From Verpa conica (Eukaryota > Ascomycota > Pezizomycetes > Pezizales > Morchellaceae), in NCBI GenBank assembly GCA_033030425.1, contig JAUFSD010000024.1, forward strand, positions 620,001 through 684,000: a DNA stretch of 64,000 nucleotides, given 5' to 3'. Shown here in pieces: positions 13,302 to 23,407 of this stretch. Below the pieces are notes generated by a model. The model was not told where the DNA came from. It searched no databases and saw only the letters and a list, made by a program, of their open reading frames with translations. The translations under genes were made by a program, and so were the position numbers. Each line of letters starts with the position of its first letter. Within the stretch, counting starts at the first letter, position 1.

Positions 13302-14143
13302 TTATAATAACATCTCCATCGTGGTTCCAGTCCTCGGGTTATCCAGTTCTATAGGTCCAGGGAGAGCTGGTATTAGCATATTTCCCATCGGGGGGCTAGT
13401 TGTAGTGTCGATTTTTCTAGGCACTATTTGTGAGATAGAACGGTGCGTACCAAACCAGTCGAACTCGACCGAACTACTTTTACGGGTCGCAACAAGCTCA
13501 AAGTCCATTCTCTGGTCATTGAGGCACCGTATCTCGAGTCCATCCACAGCAGCTTCTCCCCCATGTGGGTTTCTTTTTGAGACAGCAAAAATTAACTAAA
13601 TCTGCAAAGGGATACGTGTGGGTATAGATACTACATACAGTCACCGAAAATAGTGGCATCGAGCTCATTATTGGGTATTTTTGTAGTCTATCGTCCCAAC
13701 TGAGCTTTCCAGGGACAGTCAAGCTTGTGACCATATACACATCGAACTCCCCACTGCCTTTCGCTGTCCACTCATATCCGCCAGAGATTATTGGTGGTAG
13801 CGTGAACCTGATCATACAATTACATTATTTACTGGGATATCAAAACCAACTTCACGCCCAATATCGTTAGCTTAGATACAGGGTGATTTTTCTGGTAAAC
13901 CAGATACTTACCAAAAATGGTCGTCTCATTCATATCAAGATCATTGCCACTATAGCTTACTTGGGCTGTGTATTCTGTTTTATATGTAATTCTTGGATAT
14001 ACTTGTACTGCGGGAATAAGCTAGGTGGGGAAGATCTCACCAATAATCACACGATTCTGTAGTACGGAATCAGCTATAGAAGCAGCTATAACTACTAAAA
14101 AGATAGTTTAAATAAAGGTAATTAGTAATATGAGCCTTTTCAT
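13302..14143 (-). pseudogene. degenerate small secreted-protein gene
   Basis: The last two exons read well: GGYEWTAKGSGEFDVY ... PLFSVT, then a 44-nt intron, then EAAVDGLEIRCLNDQ ... ending at 13302. Upstream, an ATG at 14143 opens a hydrophobic signal-peptide-like stretch (MKRLILLITFI, stop, TIFLVVIAASIA) interrupted by an in-frame TAA. The next exon (EYTAQVSYSGNDLDMNE) cannot be joined to the third in frame with any GT-AG pair I could find. I therefore infer a decayed gene. The TAA could derive from CAA by a C-to-T change. The family is unknown; an unusual splice pattern is the alternative. Confidence 0.4.
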
Positions 14144-14344
14144 AGTAAGTAGTACTAGACTTGAAAACCAAAGAGAGTATCTTTAAATGAACTTTTGAGA
14201 AACGAAAGTAAAAAAGGTATCCGATAGGAAATATCTAAAAAATTCCCTGGTATATATTGGCAAAAGAAGCTGGGAGTTCTGTGTTGTCTCCTTGCGCCAT
14301 CATAGATAGGTTCACATATTTATAGTTCTTGTGTTAGATATGCG
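14144..14344. other. flank and left target-site duplication of the large element
   Basis: The bases immediately before the element are tatgcg (14339-14344). The same hexamer follows its right end at 34914-34919. Confidence 0.8.
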
Positions 14345-14372
14345 TACGGAGGCCTATAACGGACAATCCGCC
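14345..14372 (+). repeat. left TIR of the large element
   Basis: About 28 bases starting TACGGAGGCC and ending CCGCC. It matches the right TIR on the opposite strand with a single A/G difference. Confidence 0.82.
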
Positions 14373-14379
14373 CGGCAGT

Positions 14380-14440
14380 AGAAAATACAAAATAGAGAAT
14401 ATGAGAATAGAAAATATGAAAATAGAAAATATGGAAAATA
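14380..14440. repeat. left subterminal GAAAAT repeat array
   Basis: Several copies of GAAAAT spaced by AT-rich dimers and trimers lie directly inside the left TIR. The right end carries the same hexamer on the opposite strand, as expected of subterminal transposase-binding repeats. That role is inferred. Confidence 0.6.
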
Positions 14441-14670
14441 AAATAATTTAACAAATATATAGAAGTTGTATAAAGGAGAATTTGGAATAGAAAGTATAGA
14501 AGTAAAAAAACTTATAAAATAACAAAGTCTTAGATGTATTCATAAACCTATCAATGAAATCGTTCAAAAATAAAATAAAAACTAAATAGAAACCTGTTAT
14601 ATGGTGTTGCTAAGGATATGTTTTCTGCTAATACTATGGTAATGATACTCTGAGCTTACATTGCGTTCTC

Positions 14671-15351
14671 CTAATTCTCCTCTGCTACTATTTCCTTCAA
14701 CTCGCTCAACATTTCCATCGCTAATCTGGTACACTCATTGGCTTTCTTTTTCAACTCTACAATTTCCCGTTCATACTGTGCTGCCTCTGCCAACTTATTG
14801 TATGCTTCCTGTACCCTATTCTCAATTTCCTCCTTGACATTTACTGCCCCTACCACTTCATTTACATCATGTCCACCGTACAATTTGTCCCAGTCAATGT
14901 CCGATCCACCATATACACTTTCCTCTGTACTTCCATGTTCATCTTCCTCCACAGTAACCTCACGTTCCTTTCCTTTCCAGAGTGTTGTCAAGGTCATATT
15001 TTTCCCTCCCTGATGTCCTTTCGTAATTTCCACCCTTTTGTTGACCCTGTCTTCGTCCGGCACTTCATCTTCTTGCCTGCGTTTCTTGATGTTCTTAGGG
15101 TTGAGGGAGCAGGCGGTATTGTGGCGGAGGCAGTGGTTGCAGCTGGAAACCGGTTTTCCATCTTCCAAGTATTGAAGGCATTGTGGTCTACCTTGTCCGG
15201 ATCTTGCTGTAGTGCATTTTTCGCATTGGGGGTTATTGATAGCATATTGATTATGCATGTTTTGTTGAAAGGCATTTTCAAGCCATTGGGCTCGGCGGTT
15301 GCTGAGGGTTTTGTCCGTTCCATCATGTTGAGGAGTTGGCCAAGAAGCCAT
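14671..15351 (-). CDS. Cys-rich, coiled-coil protein of the large transposon
   Basis: An uninterrupted 226-aa ORF starting at 15351. Residues ~40-80 hold a cysteine array, CEKC ... C ... SSCNHCLRHNTAC, with Zn2Cys6-like C-x2-C / C-x2-C-x6-C spacing but a long insert. The middle is acidic. Residues ~165-226 form a predicted coiled coil (EYNKLAEAAQYEREIVELKKK-type heptads, from the NKLAEAAQ segment on). Similar Cys-rich proteins accompany fungal transposons, so DNA binding with dimerisation is plausible, but I do not recognise a named family. It lies 320 bp inside the left TIR and is transcribed outward. Confidence 0.6.
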   Translation of the reverse strand: MASWPTPQHDGTDKTLSNRRAQWLENAFQQNMHNQYAINNPQCEKCTTARSGQGRPQCLQYLEDGKPVSSCNHCLRHNTACSLNPKNIKKRRQEDEVPDEDRVNKRVEITKGHQGGKNMTLTTLWKGKEREVTVEEDEHGSTEESVYGGSDIDWDKLYGGHDVNEVVGAVNVKEEIENRVQEAYNKLAEAAQYEREIVELKKKANECTRLAMEMLSELKEIVAEEN

Positions 15352-15790
15352 ATTTTTCTATTTAATATTAGTATTGATTAGAGTGATAAGAAGGGGAATC
15401 GAACGGTATACTTTGAGTTTTGAAATGAAAGCTAAAACTATTAGGTTAGTAGAGTTAGAAGCATAACAGTTAATTGATTCAAACGTTTATAGGTTCTACA
15501 TGCAATTCTGCCTATTAGTCATCTGTCTGTTTACTTGATTACTAATTATAGTAGTATTAAAAGCTCTCTACTGTTTATAGTAAGTAAATAGAAGAAATAC
15601 ATTTGTATATCCTTGAATATATTGTTTGCTTGGTAGCTCAAAGACAACTAAAACGGAATGAAGAAGATCTACTATTATTGTACTAAAGAATATATTATAG
15701 GTCTAGTAGATATACTTTGGAAAAAAACAAATGGTATTGTTGCGCCCAAAAGCTTAAACCACATAAGCACTGTCAAATTACAGCACTACG

Positions 15791-15821
<31 letters not shown>

Positions 15822-16720
15822 AGCCTCTGGTAGGAGAATAAGCAGATTCCTCATATAAAGTGAACAATTTACGCGCTCAGGTACGAATATTATTTATTTA
15901 ACTAAAGGCCGAATATGTTTGATGTGTCTGTTAGGACTCAAGAAGCAGAACCCATAAGTAGCAACCTCTCTAGCAGCAGCAACCCTCTAGGAAACTCTTT
16001 CCATATGAAGTGAACAATATATTCGTTTTGGTATGAACATTCTTTGCCCAGCCATTGTCCGACAAGAAACAGTGTCTCCGATACAAAGAAAGCTATGAAT
16101 GGGACAGCAGGCAGCAAGCAGGAATATAGATGTATATTGTATATAAATCATACGAAATATTGAGCCATGAATTCAATTGCAAAAGTCATGTCAAAAAGGA
16201 ATGGGAACAAGCCAGGCTCAAGAACACTCTAAGCAGTCCGTCAACAGTTTTATAGCTTTACTAGACTGTGTTTGAAACTCTTTATATGCTGTTCCTAGGA
16301 CCTTCTATATACTATCCCTAGGATTCTACTAGAAGAACAGCCTAGCATTCATCATGGAGGACTCGGTCCTCCAAACTCCCCGGAAAACTGCGCCAAGAAA
16401 CCGCTCCAAACAGCTCTACAGTGCGGTATGGTTCCAGATTTTGAGCAAAAAATATGAGGAGGACTATGCATATTAGAGCACCAGTTAGAGCAAAATTGAT
16501 ATATATAGCGTTTGAGGGCTGCAATTAAGTTCTAAAACACTGTGGGAAGCATATGGAAGGCGTATAAATAGAGTATGAATGGTAGTATATGCATAGTAGC
16601 GCAGAAATAGGACCCCCCAGTAGAGAATCATCTCAACCCATTCCCGGCCAGGAACCGTCCCGGCCGAGATGGGTTTTTTCGGTCAAAATTTGCTCCTGAA
16701 CCCAAGATGGAGCAGGATTA
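15352..16720. other. non-coding part of the large element
   Basis: AT-rich. It holds a CAG repeat of about eight units near 15796-15822, and two related blocks around 15845-15895 and 15995-16045, each with an 'aagtgaacaat...ggta(c/t)gaa' core. That core recurs at about 30018-30055. A partial MITE-like copy (catcatggaggactcggtcc) begins near 16352, and a GC-rich hairpin sits at about 16632-16675. No gene. Confidence 0.5.
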
Positions 16721-16958
16721 GTGTTCGTCACAGGGGACTCGGTCCCCCAAACTCTCCAGGGAACCGCACCAAGAAACCGCCTCGAACCACCTCATTCTCC
16801 GGCCGGGTCAGGTTTGCCCTTTAAAAATCCCCCATTAACCGAAATTTAACCTAATTAACTGCAGTGGCCCCAACTGGGCCCCGCCAGTTATCCCTACATT
16901 GAGGCAATTCCTATACCGAAAATCAGGCTCCGAAACTGGGCCGGAGCGGGTCTATTAG

Positions 16959-17316
16959 TGTCAAGAACACCCATTTCCTAGTCTGCCTTGTTTATCTCCT
17001 TGTTTCATATATCGTTTCATATCTCGTAGGATTCCTGTTATCATTGGTCATGTAAGAAGTACGCCTCGCAGGACGAGACGTCTATAGTTCCATGTAGAAG
17101 GAGGTCGCTCCTTCAGTTTCATATTGTCTCATTGTTGATTTCAGCGTCCCTCCAGAAAGGGTATAAAAGGGACGCATCTCTGTTAGTTAGTAGTTCTTCA
17201 CGCAACAACTTATATTGTTACCATACCTACCTTGTCCTTGAGTTCCTAGTCTCTCGATACTAGCCCTGTCTTGTGATTATCGCCTGCTGTTCCCCAATAG
17301 GTGATCGGTTTTTACA
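16959..17316 (+). repeat. 5' LTR of the Gypsy element
   Basis: 358 bp, TGTCAAG...TTTACA. It carries a TATA box (GTATAAAAGG at 17161). The segment ACGCAACAA (17200-17208), about 40 nt downstream of the TATA box, is the likely RNA 5' end and pairs with the PBS. Confidence 0.92.
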
Positions 17317-17332
17317 CTTTGTTGCGTCTACC
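17317..17332 (+). other. primer-binding site, self-priming type
   Basis: CTTTGTTGCGTCTACC directly follows the LTR. TTGTTGCGT (17319-17327) is the exact reverse complement of ACGCAACAA within the LTR. It does not begin with TGG as tRNA-primed sites usually do. Confidence 0.7.
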
Positions 17333-17502
17333 CTACGCAGCACCCGATAGTCTTCAATCTGGATCAAAACGTATCATTTAATCTAGATACCCTTTTCGGA
17401 CCCTTATTACAGGAAGTACCAGATAGGGCAACCAGCCCCATTACTCCAGATCCCCAATCCAGACCAATAACCCCAGAAACCCTGTTCCAACCCGACAACA
17501 GA

Positions 17503-18480
17503 ATGTCTTCATCAGCAGAAACTACCGCAGGCGGTAGCAATCCGGTCCAGATGAGCAACGACGCTCTAATTCAACTGCTCGAACAAGTAGCAGCAACAAA
17601 AAATAACAAGCCACGAACAATGAAAATACCAGACGCCGATGAATTCAAAGGCGAACCCACAAAAATTCGCACGTGGTTACGACAGTGCGAAAATAAGTTC
17701 ACAGAATACACAGACGCCACAGATATGCAAAAACTCATATACGCCAGCAATAAAATGAAGGACCAAGCAGGGTCCTGGATGTTTTCAGTTCTCGAAAACA
17801 AAACACACACCACCTGGGATGCATTTAAGGATGCCCTCAAGAAAGCTTTTGGCGAAGCAGATACCAAAGAAGCCGCCAAACAACGAATCAGAAACCTATG
17901 CCAGACCGGAACAGTAAACGAATACTGGACCAAATTCCAGACCGACATGGATTTACTAGGATGGAATGAGGAAGCCTTAAAAGACGAGTTCTACGATGGA
18001 CTAGCCCGGAACATAAGGGCCAAGTTAACCGCCATCATCAACAAACCCGCAACACTACGAGAATTCGCACTACTGTGCATCAACCTAGACAACGAAATAA
18101 TAGCCAGCAAAGTCCGCACCACCAAGTGGGACAGTCACGCACCCAAAGCGTCTACCGCGAAAACCTATACTCAGCCCTACGTTCCCAGACATACCAATGG
18201 GACATTTGCACCCAATCCAAGTCCAACCCCAGCCACCACCACAGAATTACCTCCAGGAGATCCCATGGACCTGGACGCCTCTAGAAAAAAGAAATTCCTT
18301 CCACTTACCGACAAGGAAAAAAAGAGACGGTTCGAAAACAACCTCTGCATGTACTGTGGAAAACCCAACCACATGGCAGATAAATGCCCGGAAAAAACGT
18401 GGAAACCAAAGCCCAGAAGACTAGCCGGTACCTCCTCACAAAACCTCGAAGAATCGGGAAACGAGGAAGACCAGGAGTAA
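17503..18480 (+). CDS. gag: Gag of the Gypsy element
   Basis: A 325-aa structural protein. Residues ~45-190 match the retrotransposon gag fold (TWLRQCENKFTEYTDA, WDAFKDALKKAFGE, LGWNEEALKDEFYDGL). A single CCHC zinc knuckle near residue 278 reads CMYCGKPNHMADKC. It starts at the first ATG after a 170-nt leader and terminates at 18480. Pol opens at 18384 in the -1 frame, so the two overlap by 97 nt. Confidence 0.92.
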   Translation: MSSSAETTAGGSNPVQMSNDALIQLLEQVAATKNNKPRTMKIPDADEFKGEPTKIRTWLRQCENKFTEYTDATDMQKLIYASNKMKDQAGSWMFSVLENKTHTTWDAFKDALKKAFGEADTKEAAKQRIRNLCQTGTVNEYWTKFQTDMDLLGWNEEALKDEFYDGLARNIRAKLTAIINKPATLREFALLCINLDNEIIASKVRTTKWDSHAPKASTAKTYTQPYVPRHTNGTFAPNPSPTPATTTELPPGDPMDLDASRKKKFLPLTDKEKKRRFENNLCMYCGKPNHMADKCPEKTWKPKPRRLAGTSSQNLEESGNEEDQE

Positions 18481-20111
18481 AGCGCAACCTACCCCTGGCA
18501 AAAGAACCTCCCGGAGTTGCCAAACCATCACGCTTCGCCCCACTCCAAAACCTCCCCGAAAACCATACGTCATTCAGTACAGCTGGACTGTCCTGTTCTT
18601 CTGACATCCCTCCAAAACACGCCCTAGACGACCACCTCATCCTCCCGGTACAAATCAACCTCGGAAACCAAGTCATTGAAACCTTTGCCATGCTAGATAG
18701 CGGTGCAACTGGAAACTTCATTGACCGCAGTTTCGCCAATCAAAAACAATTCCCAGTCCAAGCCAAGAAAGTGGCCCAGCCACTTACCCTTATCGATGGA
18801 TCAACCTCCCAAAGCGGCACCATCACTCACCAAGTCAAACTACCTATAAAAATAGGAAACCACCAAGAAACGGAAACCCTCCAAGTCACTAAACTAGGAC
18901 ATTACCCAGTAATCCTAGGAATCCCCTGGTTCAAGAAACATAACCCGGAAATTATGTGGAAAGAACACCAAGTCAATTTCACGTCCAAAACTTGTCAAGA
19001 AGAATGCCTTAACGTACCAAGTGTCGTCCAAGCCCTTCCTGAAAAACCTGCAATCATCCAACACCTCAGGACTGCAGATATAAGCCTAGTAGGAGCAGCT
19101 GCGTTTAAACGATCTGCGAAACAAGGCGAACCCTGCCTCCTCACCATCCGAGAAATCGATCATGCATTAGAACTTTGTGCTTCGGACAAATACGAATACA
19201 TGAGAAAGGATACTCAACCCCCAGCCAAGTCCCCAGAAGCAAAAAACCTTCTACCCGTCGAATACCACGATTTCCTTGATATATTTCACGAGCGCGAACC
19301 TACCGACCCGCCTCCTCGTCGCCAAGCAGATCATAAGATCAACCTCATGCCAGGAACTACCCCGCCATTCAAGCAACTGTACTCATTGTCAGAAGCAGAG
19401 TTAAAAACCCTACGCGAATACCTGGAAACCTACCTGAAGAGAGGATGGATTAGATCCTCATCTTCCTCAGCCGGAGCACCCATTCTATTTGTAAAAAAAA
19501 AAGATGGATCAATGCGGCTGTGTGTCGACTACCGCGGACTTAACGCCGTCACCGTTAAAGACCGGTATCCCCTGCCACTAATCAACGAAGCTTTAGACCG
19601 TCTAAAGTCAGCCAAGGTCTATACGTCATTAGACATCCGAGAAGGATACCACCACATCCGAATAGCAGAAGGGGACGAATGGAAAACAGCATTTCGAACA
19701 CGCTACGGCCTTTACGAATACACTGTCATGCCTTTCGGACTCACCAATGCTCCTGCCACGTTCCAAGCATGGATCAACGAGATCCTGTCCGAGTTCCTAG
19801 ACGTCTTCTGTATCGTCTACCTAGATGATATCCTCATCTATTCCGAAGACATGAAGTCCCATGTCAGCCAAGTCCGCCAGGTTATGAAAAAACTTCGTAA
19901 TGCTGGAGTCAACCTCAAACCCTCTAAGTGCCATTTCCACCAGGAAGAGATAGAATACCTCGGTTTCATAGTATCTCCCAAAGGCGTGTTCATGGACCCC
20001 AAGAAAATCCAAGCCATAACCGAATGGCCCGACCTAGCCTCAGTCCACTTATCGGCCCAGTGCTTTCTTAGGATTCGCCAACTTCTATCGACGCTTCATC
20101 AACAAGTATAG
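18384..20111 (+). CDS. pol: Pol, protease and reverse transcriptase part
   Basis: The protease motif LDSGATGNFID is followed by reverse transcriptase with VKKKDGSMRLCVDYRGLN, MPFGLTNAPATFQ and the catalytic YLDDILIYS box. The frame stays open from just after a TAA (18381) in the -1 frame of gag. A run of six A (within ccggaaaaaacg, ~18388) in the overlap is the likeliest frameshift site. The ORF goes out of register at ~20066-20071, where one extra T precedes the conserved RT/RNaseH junction, and stops at 20111. The integrase half continues in another frame, so this copy is probably not autonomous, unless the extra T is a sequence error. Confidence 0.9.
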   Translation: MPGKNVETKAQKTSRYLLTKPRRIGKRGRPGVKRNLPLAKEPPGVAKPSRFAPLQNLPENHTSFSTAGLSCSSDIPPKHALDDHLILPVQINLGNQVIETFAMLDSGATGNFIDRSFANQKQFPVQAKKVAQPLTLIDGSTSQSGTITHQVKLPIKIGNHQETETLQVTKLGHYPVILGIPWFKKHNPEIMWKEHQVNFTSKTCQEECLNVPSVVQALPEKPAIIQHLRTADISLVGAAAFKRSAKQGEPCLLTIREIDHALELCASDKYEYMRKDTQPPAKSPEAKNLLPVEYHDFLDIFHEREPTDPPPRRQADHKINLMPGTTPPFKQLYSLSEAELKTLREYLETYLKRGWIRSSSSSAGAPILFVKKKDGSMRLCVDYRGLNAVTVKDRYPLPLINEALDRLKSAKVYTSLDIREGYHHIRIAEGDEWKTAFRTRYGLYEYTVMPFGLTNAPATFQAWINEILSEFLDVFCIVYLDDILIYSEDMKSHVSQVRQVMKKLRNAGVNLKPSKCHFHQEEIEYLGFIVSPKGVFMDPKKIQAITEWPDLASVHLSAQCFLRIRQLLSTLHQQV

Positions 20112-22236
20112 CAACATCTGTAAACCGTTAACACAACTCCTCAAAAAGGACGTCAAATTCGAGTTCAACACGGAAGCAAGAAAAGCATTCGACATACTCA
20201 AAAGAGCTTTTACCACAGCTCCAATCCTCCAACACTTCGACCCGTCAAAAGAAATCACGGTAGAAACCGACGCCTCGGACTACGTAATAGCCGCAGTAAT
20301 CTCCCAAACTAACAACGAGGGAATCCTCCACCCCATCGCGTACTATTCAAAGAAAATGAACGCAGCCCAAATCAACTATGAAATCCACGACAAGGAACTC
20401 CTTGCCATAGTCTCAGCGTTTCGAGAATGGAGACAGTACCTGGAAGGAAGTCAACACCAAATCAAAGTACTCAGCGACCACAAAAACCTGGAATACTTCA
20501 TGACAACCAAAGAGTTAAATAGAAGACAAGCACGATGGGCCGAAACCCTTGGAAGTTACAATTTCGTCATCACCTACAGACCCGGCGATCAAGGACAAAA
20601 ACCCGACGCTCTAACCAGGCGATCAGGAGATCTGCCTCAAAAGGGGGACCTACATCTCAAACAAACACTCCTGAAACCCGACAAGTTCCAACTAAGCGCC
20701 ACCATCACAAATACAGCCACCGACAACACCATTAAAGAAGAAATCCAGAAACAACTACAAAACGATCCCCTAACACGCCAAGTAATCCAAAACTTGAAAA
20801 GTGGTGTCACCAGATCAAAAGACGTTGCACTAGGCTTGTGCTCCATGCAAGATAACCTACTAACGTACGATGGCCTCATCTGGATCCCTGACAATACCCC
20901 ACTTCGCCTCCAAATCATGAAACAGATCCACGACAACCCGGCCGCAGGACACCCCGGTCGTGAAAAAACCCTCGAACTAATCACACGAGACTACTATTTC
21001 CCAGGAATGAGAAAGTTCGTCACAAAATACGTTAACCACTGTGACACGTGCGCCCGCATCAAACCAGTCAGACACGCCCCTTTCGGATTACTCAAACCCC
21101 TACAACCCCCTGACCGCCCCTGGCGATCACTGTCCATGGACTTTATCACGGGACTGCCAACGTCCCAAGGACACGATGCTCTATGGGTGGTAGTAGACCG
21201 CCTTACAAAAATGGCACATTTTGTGCCCTGCCAAGCATCCCTTACAGCCCAACAGTTCGCAAAACTATTCATGACACACGTTTTCAAACATCATGGATTA
21301 CCAGACGACATCACAAGCGACCGTGACTCACTGTTCACCTCAAACCTCTGGAAAGAATTAACCAAGGAACTCGAAATCAAAAGTAACCTGAGCACGGCAT
21401 TCCACCCCCAAACCGACGGACAAACAGAACGAGTCAACGCCATCTTAGAACAGTACCTCCGAGCCTATGTCAACTATCAACAAGACAATTGGGCAGAACT
21501 TCTAAACACCGCCGAATTCTGTTACAACAACACAACCTCAAGCACCACCAAAGTTTCGCCATTTTTTGCCAATTATGGCTACCACCCAAAACACCATCTA
21601 AACCTACAAGCCCCCGTCACACAAGCCCCTGAGGTCGAGTCATACACAAAACAGTTACAAACACTACATGACTCACTCCGCGACGAAATCCGTTTCAGCC
21701 AAGAATCACAAGCAGAACAGTCAAACAAACATCGGTCACCCGACCCTATCCTGAAACCAGGAGACAAAGTTTGGCTACTCAGACGAAACATCAACACCAC
21801 ACGACCCTCCGGCAAGCTGGACTTCAAGCGTCTAGGACCATTCTCCGTACTTGAGCGAATAGGTACCCGTGCCTATAAATTGGACCTTCCTCCCTCCATG
21901 AAAGTCCATCCAACATTCCACATCAGTCTTCTCGAACCAACAGCCTCTTCAGAACCAATACCCGGTCATATCCAGCCTCCTCCCCCTCCAATTATCGTCA
22001 ACTCTCACGAAGAATTCGAAATCGATCAGGTTATCGATTCCAAACTCCTTCGCAACAAACTCTACTACCGCGCCCAGTGGAAAGGCTACTCAAAAGAACA
22101 CGACCAAGAGTGGTACCCTGCTTCCAATTTCGAAAACTCCCAATCTCTCGTCCACGAATTCCACCACCGCTACCCACACAAACCATCCCCCACAAACCAA
22201 AATGTCTCTATACGTCGCACCCGTTCCCACCGTTAA
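20071..22236 (+). CDS. pol: Pol, RNase H, integrase and chromodomain part
   Basis: Continuation of pol after the 1-nt shift. RNase H reads ITVETDASDY, HDKELLAIV and LSDHKNLEYF. The integrase HHCC zinc finger (H..H..CDTC) is followed by the DDE core: D in LSMDFITGLP, D in DITSDRDSLF, E in TDGQTERVNAILEQY. The last ~60 residues are a chromodomain (YYRAQWKGYSKEHDQEWYPASN), which targets chromoviruses to chromatin marks. It ends at 22236 and overlaps the next ORF by 35 nt. Confidence 0.92.
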   Translation, partial: GFANFYRRFINKYSNICKPLTQLLKKDVKFEFNTEARKAFDILKRAFTTAPILQHFDPSKEITVETDASDYVIAAVISQTNNEGILHPIAYYSKKMNAAQINYEIHDKELLAIVSAFREWRQYLEGSQHQIKVLSDHKNLEYFMTTKELNRRQARWAETLGSYNFVITYRPGDQGQKPDALTRRSGDLPQKGDLHLKQTLLKPDKFQLSATITNTATDNTIKEEIQKQLQNDPLTRQVIQNLKSGVTRSKDVALGLCSMQDNLLTYDGLIWIPDNTPLRLQIMKQIHDNPAAGHPGREKTLELITRDYYFPGMRKFVTKYVNHCDTCARIKPVRHAPFGLLKPLQPPDRPWRSLSMDFITGLPTSQGHDALWVVVDRLTKMAHFVPCQASLTAQQFAKLFMTHVFKHHGLPDDITSDRDSLFTSNLWKELTKELEIKSNLSTAFHPQTDGQTERVNAILEQYLRAYVNYQQDNWAELLNTAEFCYNNTTSSTTKVSPFFANYGYHPKHHLNLQAPVTQAPEVESYTKQLQTLHDSLRDEIRFSQESQAEQSNKHRSPDPILKPGDKVWLLRRNINTTRPSGKLDFKRLGPFSVLERIGTRAYKLDLPPSMKVHPTFHISLLEPTASSEPIPGHIQPPPPPIIVNSHEEFEIDQVIDSKLLRNKLYYRAQWKGYSKEHDQEWYPASNFENSQSLVHEFHHRYPHKPSPTNQNVSIRRTRSHR

Positions 22237-23380
22237 GGTTACCGTCAATGGTACCTCCATTAGCCCAAGCACTCATAACCATATTACTCTCCTCCGTACC
22301 AAATTAGAATTCGCCAAACGCGACTACGAAGTGGCCGCCCAATCCCTCAAAGCTTTCCCCCAAGCCCTCCGTATCTTCGAGTGCCGGTTACTCGAAGCCA
22401 CCATGGAAATGAACACCTACCATGCCAATGTACTTGCCACCACAGGCGCTGCCTTGGGGCAACAAATAACCCTCATCAAAGCCAGAATCAACGTCCCCGC
22501 CGAAACACCACTCTCCCCACTCATCAAGGAGGACGGAACCCTTGACTATAGCAAACTCGAAATAGCAATCACTGCTGCCAGTACCCAACCAACGATCCCA
22601 ATCCTCGAAGACCCGTATTGCGAAGATTGCCAGGAAAGACACCCTGTTGCTGCCTCGTCCCCTGCCTCCACCATTCCCGACCACCAACCCACCAGCCCCA
22701 TGAGCGTAAGCTCCAGACATAGTTGCGAGTGCGAGGACGAACACCCGTCCCCCTACGTCGTATCACCAACTCCCCCAGCACCAGTATCCCCCCCTCCTGG
22801 CCTCATCGAAATGGTCCAAGAGGTTGGCAATATAACCAAAAACGTCTCTACCATCATCTCGGGAACCGCAGTTCTCAACGCCCAGTATGAGAAGCGTCTA
22901 CAGACCGAGAAAGAAGAATTACAGAAAGAGAGGCTGGACCTCATCACCCGACTCACCAACCAAGCTGTCCAGGAAGGACACATCACCCCTCGCACCAAAG
23001 AAGAATCCCCCTTCTCTCCCATGTTCAAAGCTCACGGGGAAAGAGCCGAGCTTGTCCCCCTTGCCTACGCCCCGCCAGCAGCTGAGTCTGCTCCCTCCAC
23101 CGCCAACTCCTACGACTCCTGGGGAAACATCAAACCCCGGGTTAGTTTCCAACAGCCCGAAGAAAGTACTACTCCGGACGAAGATAAGAAGTCTGCCAGC
23201 CACGAACATGCCTGCATGCACTTCACTGCCTGTTACGATGACGAGTGTCTGGTACACTATAGTGCGAAAATAGGAGCCAACTACTTCCCCAAGCCCCAGC
23301 GCAAGCTCTCCAAAGGAGCTCGCCACCGCCGCAACACCCAACGCCGCCTCAGGCAACAAAACCAGACCCCGGTCTTGTAG
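22202..23380 (+). CDS. accessory ORF downstream of pol
   Basis: An intact 392-aa ORF between pol and the 3' LTR, in env position but without a signal peptide or membrane segment. Features: an N-terminal helical half; two Cys/His-rich patches (EDPYCEDCQERH and RHSCECEDEH); a long Pro/Ser linker; a coiled coil around residues 220-260; and a C-terminal module HEHACMHFTACYDDECLVHY followed by a basic tail. The module's Cys/His spacing suggests zinc binding. The same module is encoded by the non-autonomous LTR element at 29273-29506. Its function is unknown; an RNA- or DNA-binding helper of the retrotransposon is my inference. Confidence 0.8.
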   Translation: MSLYVAPVPTVKVTVNGTSISPSTHNHITLLRTKLEFAKRDYEVAAQSLKAFPQALRIFECRLLEATMEMNTYHANVLATTGAALGQQITLIKARINVPAETPLSPLIKEDGTLDYSKLEIAITAASTQPTIPILEDPYCEDCQERHPVAASSPASTIPDHQPTSPMSVSSRHSCECEDEHPSPYVVSPTPPAPVSPPPGLIEMVQEVGNITKNVSTIISGTAVLNAQYEKRLQTEKEELQKERLDLITRLTNQAVQEGHITPRTKEESPFSPMFKAHGERAELVPLAYAPPAAESAPSTANSYDSWGNIKPRVSFQQPEESTTPDEDKKSASHEHACMHFTACYDDECLVHYSAKIGANYFPKPQRKLSKGARHRRNTQRRLRQQNQTPVL

Positions 23381-23407
23381 GAACTTCGCCCTTGAAGAGG
23401 GACCTAC

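Noticed and set aside
14869..15381. 170-codon plus-strand ORF
   Set aside because: Antisense shadow of the Cys-rich/coiled-coil ORF, which has the sensible amino-acid composition.
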